Notes: generated from the letters alone by a model not told the origin. DNA of 64,000 bases from Desmospora profundinema (GCF_031454155.1 NZ_JAVDQG010000009.1:88227-152226); one strand, 5' to 3'. Counted from the first letter of the stretch, positions 9,454 through 17,670 are shown. Numbers and translations: made by a program.

Positions 9454-10137
9454 ATGTCATGGGAACAAATAACGTCCTTGGTCAATCGAATCGATTTGGA
9501 GTCCAGTCCCGGGAACCATCCAGTGGTGCCACGGATGGTTCCGGAGCCTCTGGAGATCGTGGGGGTGGGAACCGACGCGGCAGTGGTGCGCCATCCGGAC
9601 CGTTGGGATACGGTTTTTAAAGTATACGCGCCCGGCAGAGAGCAAGCCTGGGCGGATGAGCAGAAAGTGTACAAACGCTTGGGGGAGTCCCCCTGGTTTC
9701 CGGTCATGAAAGGCGGGGGACCAGGCTTTTTGGTGTTGAGCCATGAAAAGGGGCCTACTTTGTACGATTGTTTGACAGAAGGGATCCCGATTCCATCAGG
9801 GGTGGTGGATGAAGTAGAGGAAGCACGCCGGTTTGTGAGGGAGAAAGGACTCAACCCGAGAGATATCCATTTGAAAAATGTGCTGCTTCAAAATGGGCAC
9901 GCCAAGCTCGTCGATGTTTCGGAGTACTTGAAGCCGGGGGAGGATGGACGTTGGGATTATCTAGTGCAGGCGTATCATCGATTTTACCCCTTGATCCGGG
10001 GAAAACGGATTCCGGAGGATGTGTTGGAGGGGATTAAACAAACATATCGTGAGTGTGGGAATCATCCCTTGTCCATGGTCGAGTGGAAACGCCGCTTCTT
10101 CACTTTGTTGTCCCAAACGGATCATTCGTCACCATGA
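9454..10137 (+). CDS. Protein-kinase-like fold protein (YrzF-like)
   Basis: The 227 aa protein has a reduced kinase fold: a beta-rich N-lobe with DTVFKVYAP (putative ATP-binding Lys), EQAWADEQKVYKRLG in the position of helix C, and a catalytic-loop-like LNPRDIHLKNVLL followed by AKLVDVSEYL in place of DFG. This matches the small serine/threonine-kinase-like proteins of Bacillales such as YrzF. The HRD motif is altered to PRD, so activity is uncertain. The ATG follows AAGGAGAGGATAGG. Stands alone. Confidence 0.7.
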   Translation: MSWEQITSLVNRIDLESSPGNHPVVPRMVPEPLEIVGVGTDAAVVRHPDRWDTVFKVYAPGREQAWADEQKVYKRLGESPWFPVMKGGGPGFLVLSHEKGPTLYDCLTEGIPIPSGVVDEVEEARRFVREKGLNPRDIHLKNVLLQNGHAKLVDVSEYLKPGEDGRWDYLVQAYHRFYPLIRGKRIPEDVLEGIKQTYRECGNHPLSMVEWKRRFFTLLSQTDHSSP

Positions 10138-10399
10138 ACAGTCTTAACGTTCACATAAGGAATCCGGGATATCCTTGGTCATGGATGCTCGGGTATAATG
10201 GGAATATATTTCGATATACGAATAAAAACTGGAGTGGTCAATGTGCCAGGACTGTTCGATCCCATTTCCCTTTCCGGCGGCTAGCACTAAAAAAAGATCA
10301 TAAAAAATTAACGCTGTTTTCCGCAAAGGGGATGTTTTCGCCTGTCAGGAGACGGGAAAAGTGAATCAGGCAGTGAGACGGATTAAGGGAGGGTTGAAT

Positions 10400-10861
10400 A
10401 TGGTTCAAAATCCTGATATAGACGAGATAAAACAGATGCTGAAAAATGCGGAAACGATCGCTGTGGTGGGCTTGTCCGATAAACCGCATCGCACCAGCTA
10501 TATGATCGCTCAGGCTCTCCAGGAGGCGGGCTATCGAATCTTTCCCGTCAACCCCACTTTGAATGGACCGGTATTGGGCGAGCGACCGTATGCATCGGTG
10601 GAGGAGATCGGTGAACCAATCGATATCGTCGATGTGTTTCGCCGCAGTGAGCACTGTATTCCGGTTGCGCGGGACGCCGTAAAAGCCGGTGCGAAAGCGG
10701 TTTGGTTCCAGCAGGGCGTGATCAATGAGGAAGCGGCAGCGATTGCCCGCAAGGCAGGTTTAACGGTGGTGATGGACCGCTGTATCAAAGTGGATCACGC
10801 CGTATTGCTCCGGGGCAGGTTGACCGGTACCGAAAACAGGCCCGATTCTAAAACTGATTGA
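10400..10861 (+). CDS. CoA-binding domain protein (YccU family)
   Basis: The 153 aa protein is a single Rossmann CoA-binding domain: IAVVGLSDKPHRTSYMIA near the N-terminus, FPVNPTLNGPVLGER, and VWFQQGVINEEAA. These are the conserved blocks of the YccU group, related to the alpha subunit of succinyl-CoA synthetase but without a catalytic partner. The exact ligand and role are unknown. The ATG at 10400 has GGGAGGG five bases upstream; the frame extends 13 codons further up without a ribosome site. Confidence 0.88.
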   Translation: MVQNPDIDEIKQMLKNAETIAVVGLSDKPHRTSYMIAQALQEAGYRIFPVNPTLNGPVLGERPYASVEEIGEPIDIVDVFRRSEHCIPVARDAVKAGAKAVWFQQGVINEEAAAIARKAGLTVVMDRCIKVDHAVLLRGRLTGTENRPDSKTD

Positions 10862-10965
10862 CAACCTGTGGTGGGGAATGGTCATAATATGAAGAAGGAC
10901 ACTTCCCATACGATTGTCCACGTTCGCAATCTCTCCCCATTAGAGAGGTGATGGCGGTGGAAACC

Positions 10966-11139
10966 ATGAAATTGTCCACATTGATCTTGACCGTATGTCC
11001 CGACTGGTACGATCTTCTTCGAAAAGAGGAACTGGATTCTGAGATTATCGTCACTGATTTACAAGCATTGAAGCGAGAAGATATCAGCGAGATTATCGGG
11101 CAGACAATCCAGCACCACCATCGCGCTCCCTACCATTGA
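10966..11139 (+). CDS. Small protein of unknown function, 57 aa
   Basis: The frame begins MKLSTLILTVCPDWYDLLRK and ends in a His-rich tail (QHHHRAPYH). A GGTGG sits five bases before the ATG, with AGAGAGGTG further upstream, and an intrinsic terminator follows 10 bp after the stop. A starting ATG at 10951 is also possible. The hydrophobic first ten residues are too short for a membrane helix. I do not recognise the family. Confidence 0.55.
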   Translation: MKLSTLILTVCPDWYDLLRKEELDSEIIVTDLQALKREDISEIIGQTIQHHHRAPYH

Positions 11140-11149
11140 ACACACCATG

Positions 11150-11187
11150 ATCGGCTTCTCCCGATAAAGAGAAAGCCGATTTTTTTA
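11150..11187 (+). terminator. Intrinsic terminator
   Basis: A stem ATCGGCTTCTC / GAGAAAGCCGAT (one bulge) is followed by a run of seven T. Confidence 0.85.
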
Positions 11188-11274
11188 TTTTTTACAATAT
11201 CCAACCCTTTTTGACACGAAACTCTTGTTGCATTGCGAATAATGGAAATGAAGGAAAAGAAGGAGTGCGGTGAG

Positions 11275-13038
11275 ATGGAGCGTAAGAGCTGGGCCGTTCA
11301 GATTGGTGGGAGCCATCATATTGTCAACATGGAATATGGGTCCGGGATTGGCCTCATCCGGATCGACGGTGAACTAGTCGAGCGCTGGAAGGGGAAAGAG
11401 GGACGCGATTGTCACCGGGTGTTTGAGCTAAAAGGCCGTTGTTGCGGGTTACATATGCGATACGACGATCGCAGAGAGGAATACGAATACGATTTATCTT
11501 TGAATGGCTTTTCGATTATGAATGGGAAGGATGTGTCACCCTTTTCCTCCACACCGTCGGAAGGAATTACCAAGCGGTGGATTTTACGCCTGGCGGATGG
11601 GATCCACACGTTGCTGTATCAACACATTCCTTATGAACGGCGAACGATTTACCTGGATGGGCGACTGGTGGAAGACAGCCGATTTTATCAGGAGGAAGAT
11701 AGTGACCATTTGTTGCTGTTCAAAGGTCACCGCATCGGCATTCATCTCTCCCGGGTGGATAAGGAATATTTTTGTTACGATCTGTCCATTGACGGGGTAT
11801 CACCGGAAACCGGAAAGCGGATTGGGATGATCCCGCCCACTCCATCTGAATGCCGTAAAAAAGTTTGGTTTATCTCGTTGGAAGGTGTTACTCACACTGT
11901 TGTATTGGAACACCAGGGGATGAACCACGAAAAGAAGCTGGTGGTGGATGGGAAATTGTTGGTTCAAAGCGGGTTTGCGCCGAACCAGAAGGATATCCAA
12001 CACCCCTTTTTTCTGGGTAATCATCGTTGTGCACTCAGCATTAGGCGTCAGTCCAAATGGATGTATCGGTATGATCTGCTGGTGAACGGAGTCTCCGTGG
12101 ATACTGGCGAAACGCTGGATTATAAACCGGCTGTCAGTTCTTCCGGAGGAGGAAAGCGGATATGGCGGGTTCACTTGGATGGTCTTTCTCATACGGTGCT
12201 GGTGGAACACCGGTCCACCAAGGCGACTATTTGGGTGGATGACACACAGGTGGGAGAAAAGAATTTTTGGAAAGAGTCCAAGGACAGTTTTTTCTCTTTC
12301 CAGATCGGGGAGAATCCCTGTGCCCTGATTGTGCACAGAGGGGATGACGGGGAGTATACCTACCATCTGTACGTCAACGGCTTGTCACTGGATACTGGCG
12401 AACCGTTGTATCCCTTGAAGATCCAGGGAAGGGATGTGTGGTGGCAGCTGGAATTGGAGGGCCGTGTTTGCACGATCCGCTTAGAACACCAACGACTATC
12501 CGACAAACGCCGTCTGTTTCTGGATGATCAGCCGCTAACTGAACAACGGTGGAAAGTTGGGGCGAAAGGCAGCATTCATGCCATTCGGATGGAGCGTCAT
12601 TGGGTCGTGGTGGAAGTGAGGGAAGAAGAGGATCATTTTAGTTATCACCTTTACGTGAATGGACAGCGAGTCGAACCGGGCTGTTCTGTCCGTATGAAGC
12701 CAATGAATATGGTGGAAGAGGTGGCCTTTCTGAAAAAGCTGAAGCGGCAGAGAGGCGTCGAATCGGAACGGAACCGCTGGAAAAAGCGGATAGTGGGGGC
12801 TATTTCTACTTATGTGAGCGGTTTACTGCTACTTATTATTACTCATTACATGGTTGGAAGCCTTTGGTTGGGATGGACGCAGCCACAACCGTTTAGCTGG
12901 TATCTTTTTATACCTGTCGGTTTGACATCTTTGCCATTAAGCCATGCTTTTGAAACCCGGCGTTGGATTCGTATCGTTGTGATTGGATGCGGTACGCTAT
13001 TGATCGCAATCGGCCTTATGCTGTCTCTATGGGATTGA
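11275..13038 (+). CDS. Membrane protein with five FAIM1-like beta-sandwich repeats
   Basis: The 587 aa protein contains five repeats of about 92-99 residues, each beginning with a Trp (W6, W102, W198, W297, W390 region). The repeat pattern is W-x-[IVL]-x-L-x-G-x-x-H-T-[VL]-x-x-E-H, then a VDG-type turn, then G-N/E-x-x-[CI], and finally YxYxLxxNGxSxxTG. This matches the layout of eukaryotic FAIM1 (Fas apoptosis inhibitory molecule), which has two such domains. After the repeats come a basic linker and three membrane helices (about 506-532, 542-559, 564-586). The repeats therefore lie on one face of the membrane; there is no signal peptide, so probably the cytoplasmic face. The ATG at 11275 has AAGGAG nine bases upstream. 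Function unknown. Confidence 0.7.
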   Translation: MERKSWAVQIGGSHHIVNMEYGSGIGLIRIDGELVERWKGKEGRDCHRVFELKGRCCGLHMRYDDRREEYEYDLSLNGFSIMNGKDVSPFSSTPSEGITKRWILRLADGIHTLLYQHIPYERRTIYLDGRLVEDSRFYQEEDSDHLLLFKGHRIGIHLSRVDKEYFCYDLSIDGVSPETGKRIGMIPPTPSECRKKVWFISLEGVTHTVVLEHQGMNHEKKLVVDGKLLVQSGFAPNQKDIQHPFFLGNHRCALSIRRQSKWMYRYDLLVNGVSVDTGETLDYKPAVSSSGGGKRIWRVHLDGLSHTVLVEHRSTKATIWVDDTQVGEKNFWKESKDSFFSFQIGENPCALIVHRGDDGEYTYHLYVNGLSLDTGEPLYPLKIQGRDVWWQLELEGRVCTIRLEHQRLSDKRRLFLDDQPLTEQRWKVGAKGSIHAIRMERHWVVVEVREEEDHFSYHLYVNGQRVEPGCSVRMKPMNMVEEVAFLKKLKRQRGVESERNRWKKRIVGAISTYVSGLLLLIITHYMVGSLWLGWTQPQPFSWYLFIPVGLTSLPLSHAFETRRWIRIVVIGCGTLLIAIGLMLSLWD

Positions 13039-13044
13039 AAGAAA

Positions 13045-13071
13045 CGCCCTCCATTTGTCAGATGGAGGGCG
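13045..13071 (+). terminator. Hairpin after the FAIM-repeat gene
   Basis: A perfect 10-bp stem CGCCCTCCAT/ATGGAGGGCG with a 7-nt loop lies 6 bp after the stop. The T-run is poor. Confidence 0.6.
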
Positions 13072-13214
13072 CTTGATGATCAGGAAGACCCCTGAGGGGC
13101 TGTTATGTGCAAAGGAAGGAAACAGGAAATATGGGCTGTTTTAACCGATCATGATATACTAAGAATCGGATTCAACTGACAGCCCGATATTCTCAAGGGG
13201 GTTTGTTTCAAGCC

Positions 13215-13730
13215 ATGTCTGTGGAGCAAACAAAAGATCGGTGCCGATTGATCCGCGATAAGTTGAGGAATGTGAATCAGCTGTTGGAAGATTACCTCAA
13301 CCACACACATCTCGGTATCTTACTGGATGAAGAACCCGGCGGGGAAGAACAGGAAATGTATCTCAAAGAGTTTTTGTCTGATCTTCGTCATCTGTCCGTC
13401 TCTTGTGAATTAAGATATGAAAAGGTTAGTCTTTTATTACGGCGTGCTCACTTTAACGAAGAATCGGCGGAACGGATACTAAAAGAAATGGTGCACACCT
13501 CTATCCACCATTTCTTTTACCCCAAGAACGAAGTATACGAGGAAGACAGCCGTTGTTCCTACACGAATCGCGATCCCATTCAATTCCGCGGGAACCCGCC
13601 AAGTTCTCTTAAGCGACTGGTCATTCGGTTGTCGGCGATTTTTGTCGAACTCAGGGAAGAGTTGGAATGTTACGAGCAAGATACGCACACCCGGATCCAG
13701 TGGCAAGGCGCACGACTTTCCACATCTTAA
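13215..13730 (+). CDS. ypuI: YpuI family protein (DUF3907)
   Basis: The 171 aa helical protein carries the conserved block IHHFFYPKNEVYEEDSRC followed by SYTNRDPIQF and a C-terminal ELREELECYEQD, which I recognise from the DUF3907/YpuI group of Bacillales. Function is unknown. The start is uncertain: AAGGGGG lies at 13194-13200, rather far from ATG 13215 and too close to TTG 13203. A strong terminator follows. Confidence 0.75.
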   Translation: MSVEQTKDRCRLIRDKLRNVNQLLEDYLNHTHLGILLDEEPGGEEQEMYLKEFLSDLRHLSVSCELRYEKVSLLLRRAHFNEESAERILKEMVHTSIHHFFYPKNEVYEEDSRCSYTNRDPIQFRGNPPSSLKRLVIRLSAIFVELREELECYEQDTHTRIQWQGARLSTS

Positions 13731-13735
13731 ACAAG

Positions 13736-13761
13736 AGGCGGAAATTTTTCCGCCTTTTTTT
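13736..13761 (+). terminator. Intrinsic terminator of ypuI
   Basis: Perfect 9-bp stem AGGCGGAAA/TTTCCGCCT followed by seven T. Confidence 0.9.
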
Positions 13762-13886
13762 GTTCACCGGTTTGTCGAAAAAACGTGACAAAAAATGTCG
13801 AATGCGATAAAATCGAATCGTTGTAATAGACGAGAGAGGTGGAGAGACCGGAATCCTGGAGCAAACAGGGAGAAGGGGGAATCGAA

Positions 13887-14585
13887 ATGGCTGGTTTGGG
13901 AACGGCGGCGAAGGCAGACCTCTTCCGCCCCGAGGAGGGGGATCATCGTCAATCGGACGGAGACCCCAACGCAGTCCGCTATTATGAGCAGGCTCGTATG
14001 AAATACGGGAAGAAGAAGTATCCTGAAGCGCTGGAGGCCATTGAGAAATTGCTGGTGTACGATCCCCTCCACGCCGGAGGGCTGTTGCTCAACGCTATGG
14101 TGTTGGAAGCCATGGGTCGTTATGAGGAATCCCGGTCCCAATATGAAAACGTGTTGGCTAAGCATCCGACTCTGAGCCAAGCTCACCGGGAATTCGGGCG
14201 ATATCTGTTGAGGGAGGAGCAATCGCTTCAATCGGCCGAATCCTATCTGTTAAGGGGGTTGATCATCAACCCGCAGGATTCTTTCGCTCACGCTTTGCTT
14301 GCGGATGTTTATATCAGAACCAACCGGAAGCAGCAGGCCGTTCTGCACTTGGAAATTGCTTTCCGTCAACCGGTGGATGATCTGCGTTATTGCGAAACCT
14401 GTGCCCATGTCCTGGGTCGATTGGGAGAAGGAGACGAAGAAGTCGATTATTTGCGGCACGCCATTTTGTCCAACTCGGAAAACCGCGCCTTGAAAAACCG
14501 TGTGCGGAAAGCATTACGTGCCCAAGAAAAAGCGAAAAAAGAGTTGCCTGCCATCAAACGCGTCATCCAACGCGTATGGTCGTAA
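13887..14585 (+). CDS. Tetratricopeptide repeat (TPR) protein
   Basis: The 232 aa soluble protein has about four to five TPR units between residues 35 and 190; characteristic stretches are YEQARMKYGKKKYPEALEAI, LNAMVLEAMGRYEESRSQYE and AHALLADVYIRTNRKQQAVL. The C-terminus is strongly basic and helical (RKALRAQEKAKKELPAIKR). TPR proteins are scaffolds; no partner is indicated. The ATG at 13887 has GGGAGAAGGGGG upstream, which I prefer over ATG 13839. Confidence 0.75.
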   Translation: MAGLGTAAKADLFRPEEGDHRQSDGDPNAVRYYEQARMKYGKKKYPEALEAIEKLLVYDPLHAGGLLLNAMVLEAMGRYEESRSQYENVLAKHPTLSQAHREFGRYLLREEQSLQSAESYLLRGLIINPQDSFAHALLADVYIRTNRKQQAVLHLEIAFRQPVDDLRYCETCAHVLGRLGEGDEEVDYLRHAILSNSENRALKNRVRKALRAQEKAKKELPAIKRVIQRVWS

Positions 14586-14643
14586 CTCTAAATGGATCGT
14601 GGCAAGATTCCAAAATCATTGTCAAAAAAATAGTAAGCGTACA

Positions 14644-14672
14644 TCGACAAATTTCGAACATTGTGTTATAAT
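14644..14672 (+). promoter_or_regulatory. Strong sigma-A promoter of a candidate small RNA
   Basis: -35 TCGACA (five of six consensus), a 17-bp spacer and a perfect -10 TATAAT. Transcription should begin near 14679. Confidence 0.8.
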
Positions 14673-14678
14673 AAAAAT

Positions 14679-14848
14679 GTAAGCGAGGTTGACCTCCTTG
14701 CTTAGGGCTTGGCGAAGCCATCGCGGAGAGCTCGCTCAAAGCGAAAAGCACCCGCACAACGGGAGCACGTCACGCTACCACGCTTCTTAACTCCTTAATC
14801 TTGACCCTCTTTCATGTGGCCAGGTTTTTTGCCTGGTCTTTTTCTTTT
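14679..14848 (+). ncRNA. Candidate small RNA, about 170 nt, of unknown class
   Basis: A near-consensus promoter is followed by three to four small hairpins (AAGC-GAGG near 14681, GGCTT/AAGCC at about 14706-14719, CCCG/CGGG near 14753-14763) and a typical terminator at 14818-14848: a 7-bp stem built on CCAGG/CCTGG followed by TCTTTTTC. The transcript also contains a possible 30-codon frame (TTG 14698 to TAA 14790) preceded by GAGGT, encoding a basic His- and Ser-rich peptide, so it could be a short mRNA. It lacks the SRP RNA loop sequence and I could not match 6S, tmRNA or RNase P. Confidence 0.5.
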
Positions 14849-14979
14849 GCTTCTTTCTCTACCCTTTCTACCATTAAGATAAACCTCATCCGAAAATAAA
14901 TGTCGAGATTGATTGACCCTTGTCACAAAGACAAGGTAAGCTGGAATGGAAAGTGGAAGGGTACAAAGGAGCGAGCAGC

Positions 14980-15369
14980 TTGAGCGAGAAACAAGTCCAT
15001 CATCCCCTGTATCAGCGGTTTTTCCGCCACTATCATCAGGAGGAATACTGGGAAGCGCACGAAGTGTTGGAAGAATTGTGGCAAAAAGAACGGGATAATG
15101 ATTTTTATCACGGTCTCATCCAAGTGGCTGCCATTATGCATCAGCTGAAAAAAGGGAAAGTAAGAGGAGCTCGCAAACTGGCATCGTCAGCCTATGGATA
15201 CCTCAGTCCGTTCGCACCGGAACGCGAAGGTGTCGATGTCGACAGGGTCCTTTCCTGGTTAACTGCCTGTTTACGTGTGTTACCGGATGGAGTTGCTCAG
15301 TTGGAACCCGGACAAGTGGAATCATTCGGCTTGGATGTATGTCCCCTGCCACGCTTGGCTCAATCATAA
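14980..15369 (+). CDS. DUF309 domain protein
   Basis: The 129 aa helical protein carries the DUF309 signature FRHYHQEEYWEAHEVLEELW, followed by FYHGLIQVAAIMHQLKKG. These His and Glu residues line a putative metal or ligand site in the family, whose function is unknown. The start is TTG 14980 with AAAGGAG eight bases upstream; the 20 codons above it lack a ribosome site. Transcribed alone. Confidence 0.85.
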   Translation: MSEKQVHHPLYQRFFRHYHQEEYWEAHEVLEELWQKERDNDFYHGLIQVAAIMHQLKKGKVRGARKLASSAYGYLSPFAPEREGVDVDRVLSWLTACLRVLPDGVAQLEPGQVESFGLDVCPLPRLAQS

Positions 15370-15562
15370 TCTTATTTGTTGATATTTCGATCAAACCCCC
15401 ACCGAATGCAGGTCACGAACCAGCTGAAACGGTTTGGGTTTTTTTATGGGAATATTTGGTGATCGGACTTTTATTTCCTAATGATAAACAGCGATTGGTC
15501 ACCTTTTTCGTTCGGCCCAATAAGATAGTACCAATAGAAGCGAAAGAAAGGGGATCGGATTG

Positions 15563-16141
15563 ATGAGAGGTCGTTCCTGGACAGAGGAAGAAGATCAGAT
15601 CCTGACGGATGAAGTGTTAACATCGGTCCGCCAGGGGCAGAGCCAATTGGAAGCCTTTGAACGGGTGGGGCAACGGATCGGGCGGACAGCAGGGGCATGC
15701 GGTTTTCGTTGGAATGCCGTCCTTCGTAAACGGGAAATGCGAGCCTTTCGAAATGCCAAAAGGGAACGGGTGGCCAAACAGTTGAACCGTCGTCGTTCAT
15801 CAGGGGATTCCTTGAAAGGCGTGATCCGTTCGTTAAGAGAAATGGACCAGCTGTACCGGGAAGATCGAAGAAAGCTGGATCAATTGGAACGCCTTTACAG
15901 GGATAAGGCATTCCAATTAAGAAGCTTAAGAGAGAAACATGCCGACCTAAAGAACGAATGGGAATCGTTCCGAGATTTTCAGGATGAAATCAAAGATCGT
16001 TATGCCAGTTTAGTCAAACTGTTGGAACAGGCACGCAGCAGCCAATTGGATATGGAAGAAGACGAGGAGAAGCAAGAAGAGGCGATTTCCCCTGCTCATG
16101 AAGGGGCAGGTGTGGATACGGACCGGCGGATTGAATCATAA
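15563..16141 (+). CDS. RsfA-family Myb/SANT transcription factor
   Basis: The N-terminal Myb-like domain SWTEEEDQILTDEVLTSV ... ACGFRWNAVLRK (residues about 4-58) is diagnostic of RsfA, the prespore regulator of sigma-F genes in Bacillus. A basic linker and a long coiled coil (about 85-155) follow, then an acidic tail. It probably acts in sporulation. The ATG at 15563 follows AAAGGGGATCGG. The next gene encodes a second protein of the same kind. Confidence 0.85.
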   Translation: MRGRSWTEEEDQILTDEVLTSVRQGQSQLEAFERVGQRIGRTAGACGFRWNAVLRKREMRAFRNAKRERVAKQLNRRRSSGDSLKGVIRSLREMDQLYREDRRKLDQLERLYRDKAFQLRSLREKHADLKNEWESFRDFQDEIKDRYASLVKLLEQARSSQLDMEEDEEKQEEAISPAHEGAGVDTDRRIES

Positions 16142-16184
16142 ATTGAAGGGACAAAGATTGCCTGGATGAAATGAGGTGCAAAAT

Positions 16185-16616
16185 TTGTCCCGAGATTGGA
16201 CCACCGAAGAAGACCGGATTCTACTTCAAATGGCTGTCCAATGTAAAAAAGCAGGAATGCCCCGCGCCCGGACTTTTGAAATGATCGGTGAACGGTTAGG
16301 GCGCAGCAGCAGTACGTGCTATCACCGCTGGAAAAGTTTAGCCAACATTCGAAAGGGAACGGAGATGGAACCTCCTCCTACCGAAAAGCGATGGACTGAA
16401 CGGGATGGAGAATATCAGCAGCTGAAAGAGCGATTATACCAACTGGAACAGCAGATAAATACCAATAACGAAGAAATGCGGCAGTGGATTCGCGAAAACC
16501 GGAAGCTGAGGGAAGAAATGAAATTTTTTGAAACGCTCTTATTGGAAGAGTACCAGCTGCTGCTCAACCTGTTGAATAAAAACCGACGGTCGGCACGGCT
16601 CCAACAATTGGATTGA
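16185..16616 (+). CDS. Second Myb/SANT domain regulator, RsfA-like
   Basis: The 143 aa protein starts with a Myb-like domain (DWTTEEDRILLQMAVQCKKA, then STCYHRWKSL) and continues as a leucine- and glutamine-rich coiled coil (YQQLKERLYQLEQQINTNNE). The TTG at 16185 has GAGGTG six bases upstream. It lies 43 bp after the first RsfA-type gene, suggesting tandem duplication and a shared transcript. Possibly the two form hetero-oligomers through their coiled coils. Confidence 0.75.
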   Translation: MSRDWTTEEDRILLQMAVQCKKAGMPRARTFEMIGERLGRSSSTCYHRWKSLANIRKGTEMEPPPTEKRWTERDGEYQQLKERLYQLEQQINTNNEEMRQWIRENRKLREEMKFFETLLLEEYQLLLNLLNKNRRSARLQQLD

Positions 16617-16738
16617 TCAGGGGTTCTCAGTGGGATTGAGGGGGTTGTCATTCTCTGGAGGAGAAGAGCCCTCTTTCCTTTTCGTTTCAGTGGTACAATA
16701 AAGGAGAAATCGATCCTTCATCGAAGGAGTGAAAAGGC

Positions 16739-17083
16739 ATGGCCCAATGGAAAGAGATTACGACGACGGAAGAATGGTCCCACTGGTTATCCCAAACAGA
16801 GGAACGGCCGATGCTGGTCATGAAACACAGCACTCGCTGCCCGGTCAGTGCCGACGCTTTTCAAGAATATGAAACGTTTCTGGCTGAGGATGCCCCGGAA
16901 GATGTGGTGTATCTCTTTGTAAAAGTGATCGAATCCCGGGATGTGTCCAATCGGATCGCAGATGATGTCGGAGTGAAGCATCAATCCCCCCAAGCCATTT
17001 TGATCCGAAATGGTGCGCCGGTCTGGAACCGATCCCATTGGCATATTACGAGAGGCTCTCTTAAGGAAGCGCTGGAACAGTGA
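16739..17083 (+). CDS. ytxJ: Bacilliredoxin YtxJ (monothiol thioredoxin-fold protein)
   Basis: The 114 aa thioredoxin-fold protein has the active-site segment MKHSTRCPVSADAF with a single Cys followed by Pro-Val-Ser, and QSPQAILIRNG with the cis-Pro region. This is YtxJ, which removes bacillithiol from proteins and implies that the organism makes bacillithiol. Good SD (GAAGGAG). In Bacillus it lies beside ytxG and ytxH; here those genes are 7 kb away. Confidence 0.92.
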   Translation: MAQWKEITTTEEWSHWLSQTEERPMLVMKHSTRCPVSADAFQEYETFLAEDAPEDVVYLFVKVIESRDVSNRIADDVGVKHQSPQAILIRNGAPVWNRSHWHITRGSLKEALEQ

Positions 17084-17091
17084 CGAGATAT

Positions 17092-17115
17092 GCCCCCGCC
17101 CGGGGGCGTTTTTTT
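17092..17115 (+). terminator. Intrinsic terminator of ytxJ
   Basis: Stem GCCCCCG/CGGGGGC with a 2-base nominal loop and seven T. Confidence 0.9.
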
Positions 17116-17144
17116 ATAGGCAAGGACGGGCTGTAAAAACGTTA

Positions 17145-17174
17145 AGCCCCTGGTGTTTGAGGATACCAGGGGCT
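17145..17174 (-). terminator. Terminator of the microprotein array
   Basis: A perfect 10-bp stem AGCCCCTGGT/ACCAGGGGCT lies 70 bp after the last minus-strand microprotein gene; the minus-strand tail contains five T. It also has GTTTTC on the plus side. Confidence 0.6.
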
Positions 17175-17244
17175 GTTTTCACAGAAAAGCCCCCCCAGGG
17201 AGGGCGCAGTCACGGGGTCAAGGTCACCTTCTTCGCTCATTGGT

Positions 17245-17340
17245 TTAGTAGCAGATCAGAGCGAAGATGGTGGCGATGACCAGCAGAAAAATCAACAAGC
17301 GACGTAAACCGAAGCCATAGCCGTAACCGTAGCCGGACAT
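17245..17340 (-). CDS. YjcZ-like small membrane peptide, 31 aa (copy 1)
   Basis: The peptide starts MSGYGYGYGFGLRRLLIFLL and ends IATIFALICY. It has a Gly-Tyr repeat head and a single hydrophobic helix, as in YjcZ/SscA-type small sporulation proteins of Bacillales. An AAGGAGGGG ribosome site precedes the ATG. Three near-identical genes follow each other on the minus strand with about 50-75 bp between them. Expression during sporulation is inferred from family members. Confidence 0.85.
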   Translation of the reverse strand: MSGYGYGYGFGLRRLLIFLLVIATIFALICY

Positions 17341-17392
17341 GGGTTCCCCTCCTTCCTATCGGTTATGGTTGAGGACCCTGAAAGGGGTTCAC

Positions 17393-17494
17393 TTAGTAGC
17401 AAACCAGGGCGAAGATGGTGGCAATGACCAGTAGGAAGATCAGCAAGCGGCGCAGACCGAAGCCATAGCCGTAACCGTAACCGTAACCGGACAT
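17393..17494 (-). CDS. YjcZ-like small membrane peptide, 33 aa (copy 2)
   Basis: Same design as its neighbours, with one extra Gly-Tyr pair in the head (MSGYGYGYGYGFGLRR) and the end IFALVCY. A GGGGGGG purine run lies six bases before the ATG. The hydrophobic helix is identical to that of copy 1 over LLIFLLVIATIFAL, pointing to recent tandem duplication. Confidence 0.85.
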   Translation of the reverse strand: MSGYGYGYGYGFGLRRLLIFLLVIATIFALVCY

Positions 17495-17568
17495 GATTTC
17501 CCCCCCTTTCCACGCCCGGTTGGGGGACCGGGCCTGCCCTGTCATTCATTTACGGCATCTTCTCCGGA

Positions 17569-17670
17569 TCAGTACCAGATGCCGAGAACGGCGAAGATGG
17601 TAGCAATGACAAGCAGGAAGATCAACAAGCGACGCAGGCCAAAGCCATAACCGTAACCGTAGCCGGACAT
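17569..17670 (-). CDS. YjcZ-like small membrane peptide, 33 aa (copy 3)
   Basis: Begins MSGYGYGYGFGLRRLLIFLL and ends in IFAVLGIWY, so the C-terminus differs from copies 1 and 2 and lacks their Cys. The ATG follows AAGGGGGG. It is the promoter-proximal member among the three clear copies. Confidence 0.85.
   Translation of the reverse strand: MSGYGYGYGFGLRRLLIFLLVIATIFAVLGIWY

Noticed and set aside
8994..9854. 286-codon minus-strand open frame
   Set aside because: It overlaps the kinase-like gene on the other strand, has no ribosome site and a low-quality composition rich in Ser, Pro and Arg; a shadow frame.
14679..14848. SRP RNA, 6S RNA or tmRNA
   Set aside because: The SRP GGAAGGAAGCAGCC-type loop, the 6S long central bubble and tmRNA ends are not seen, so I left the class open.
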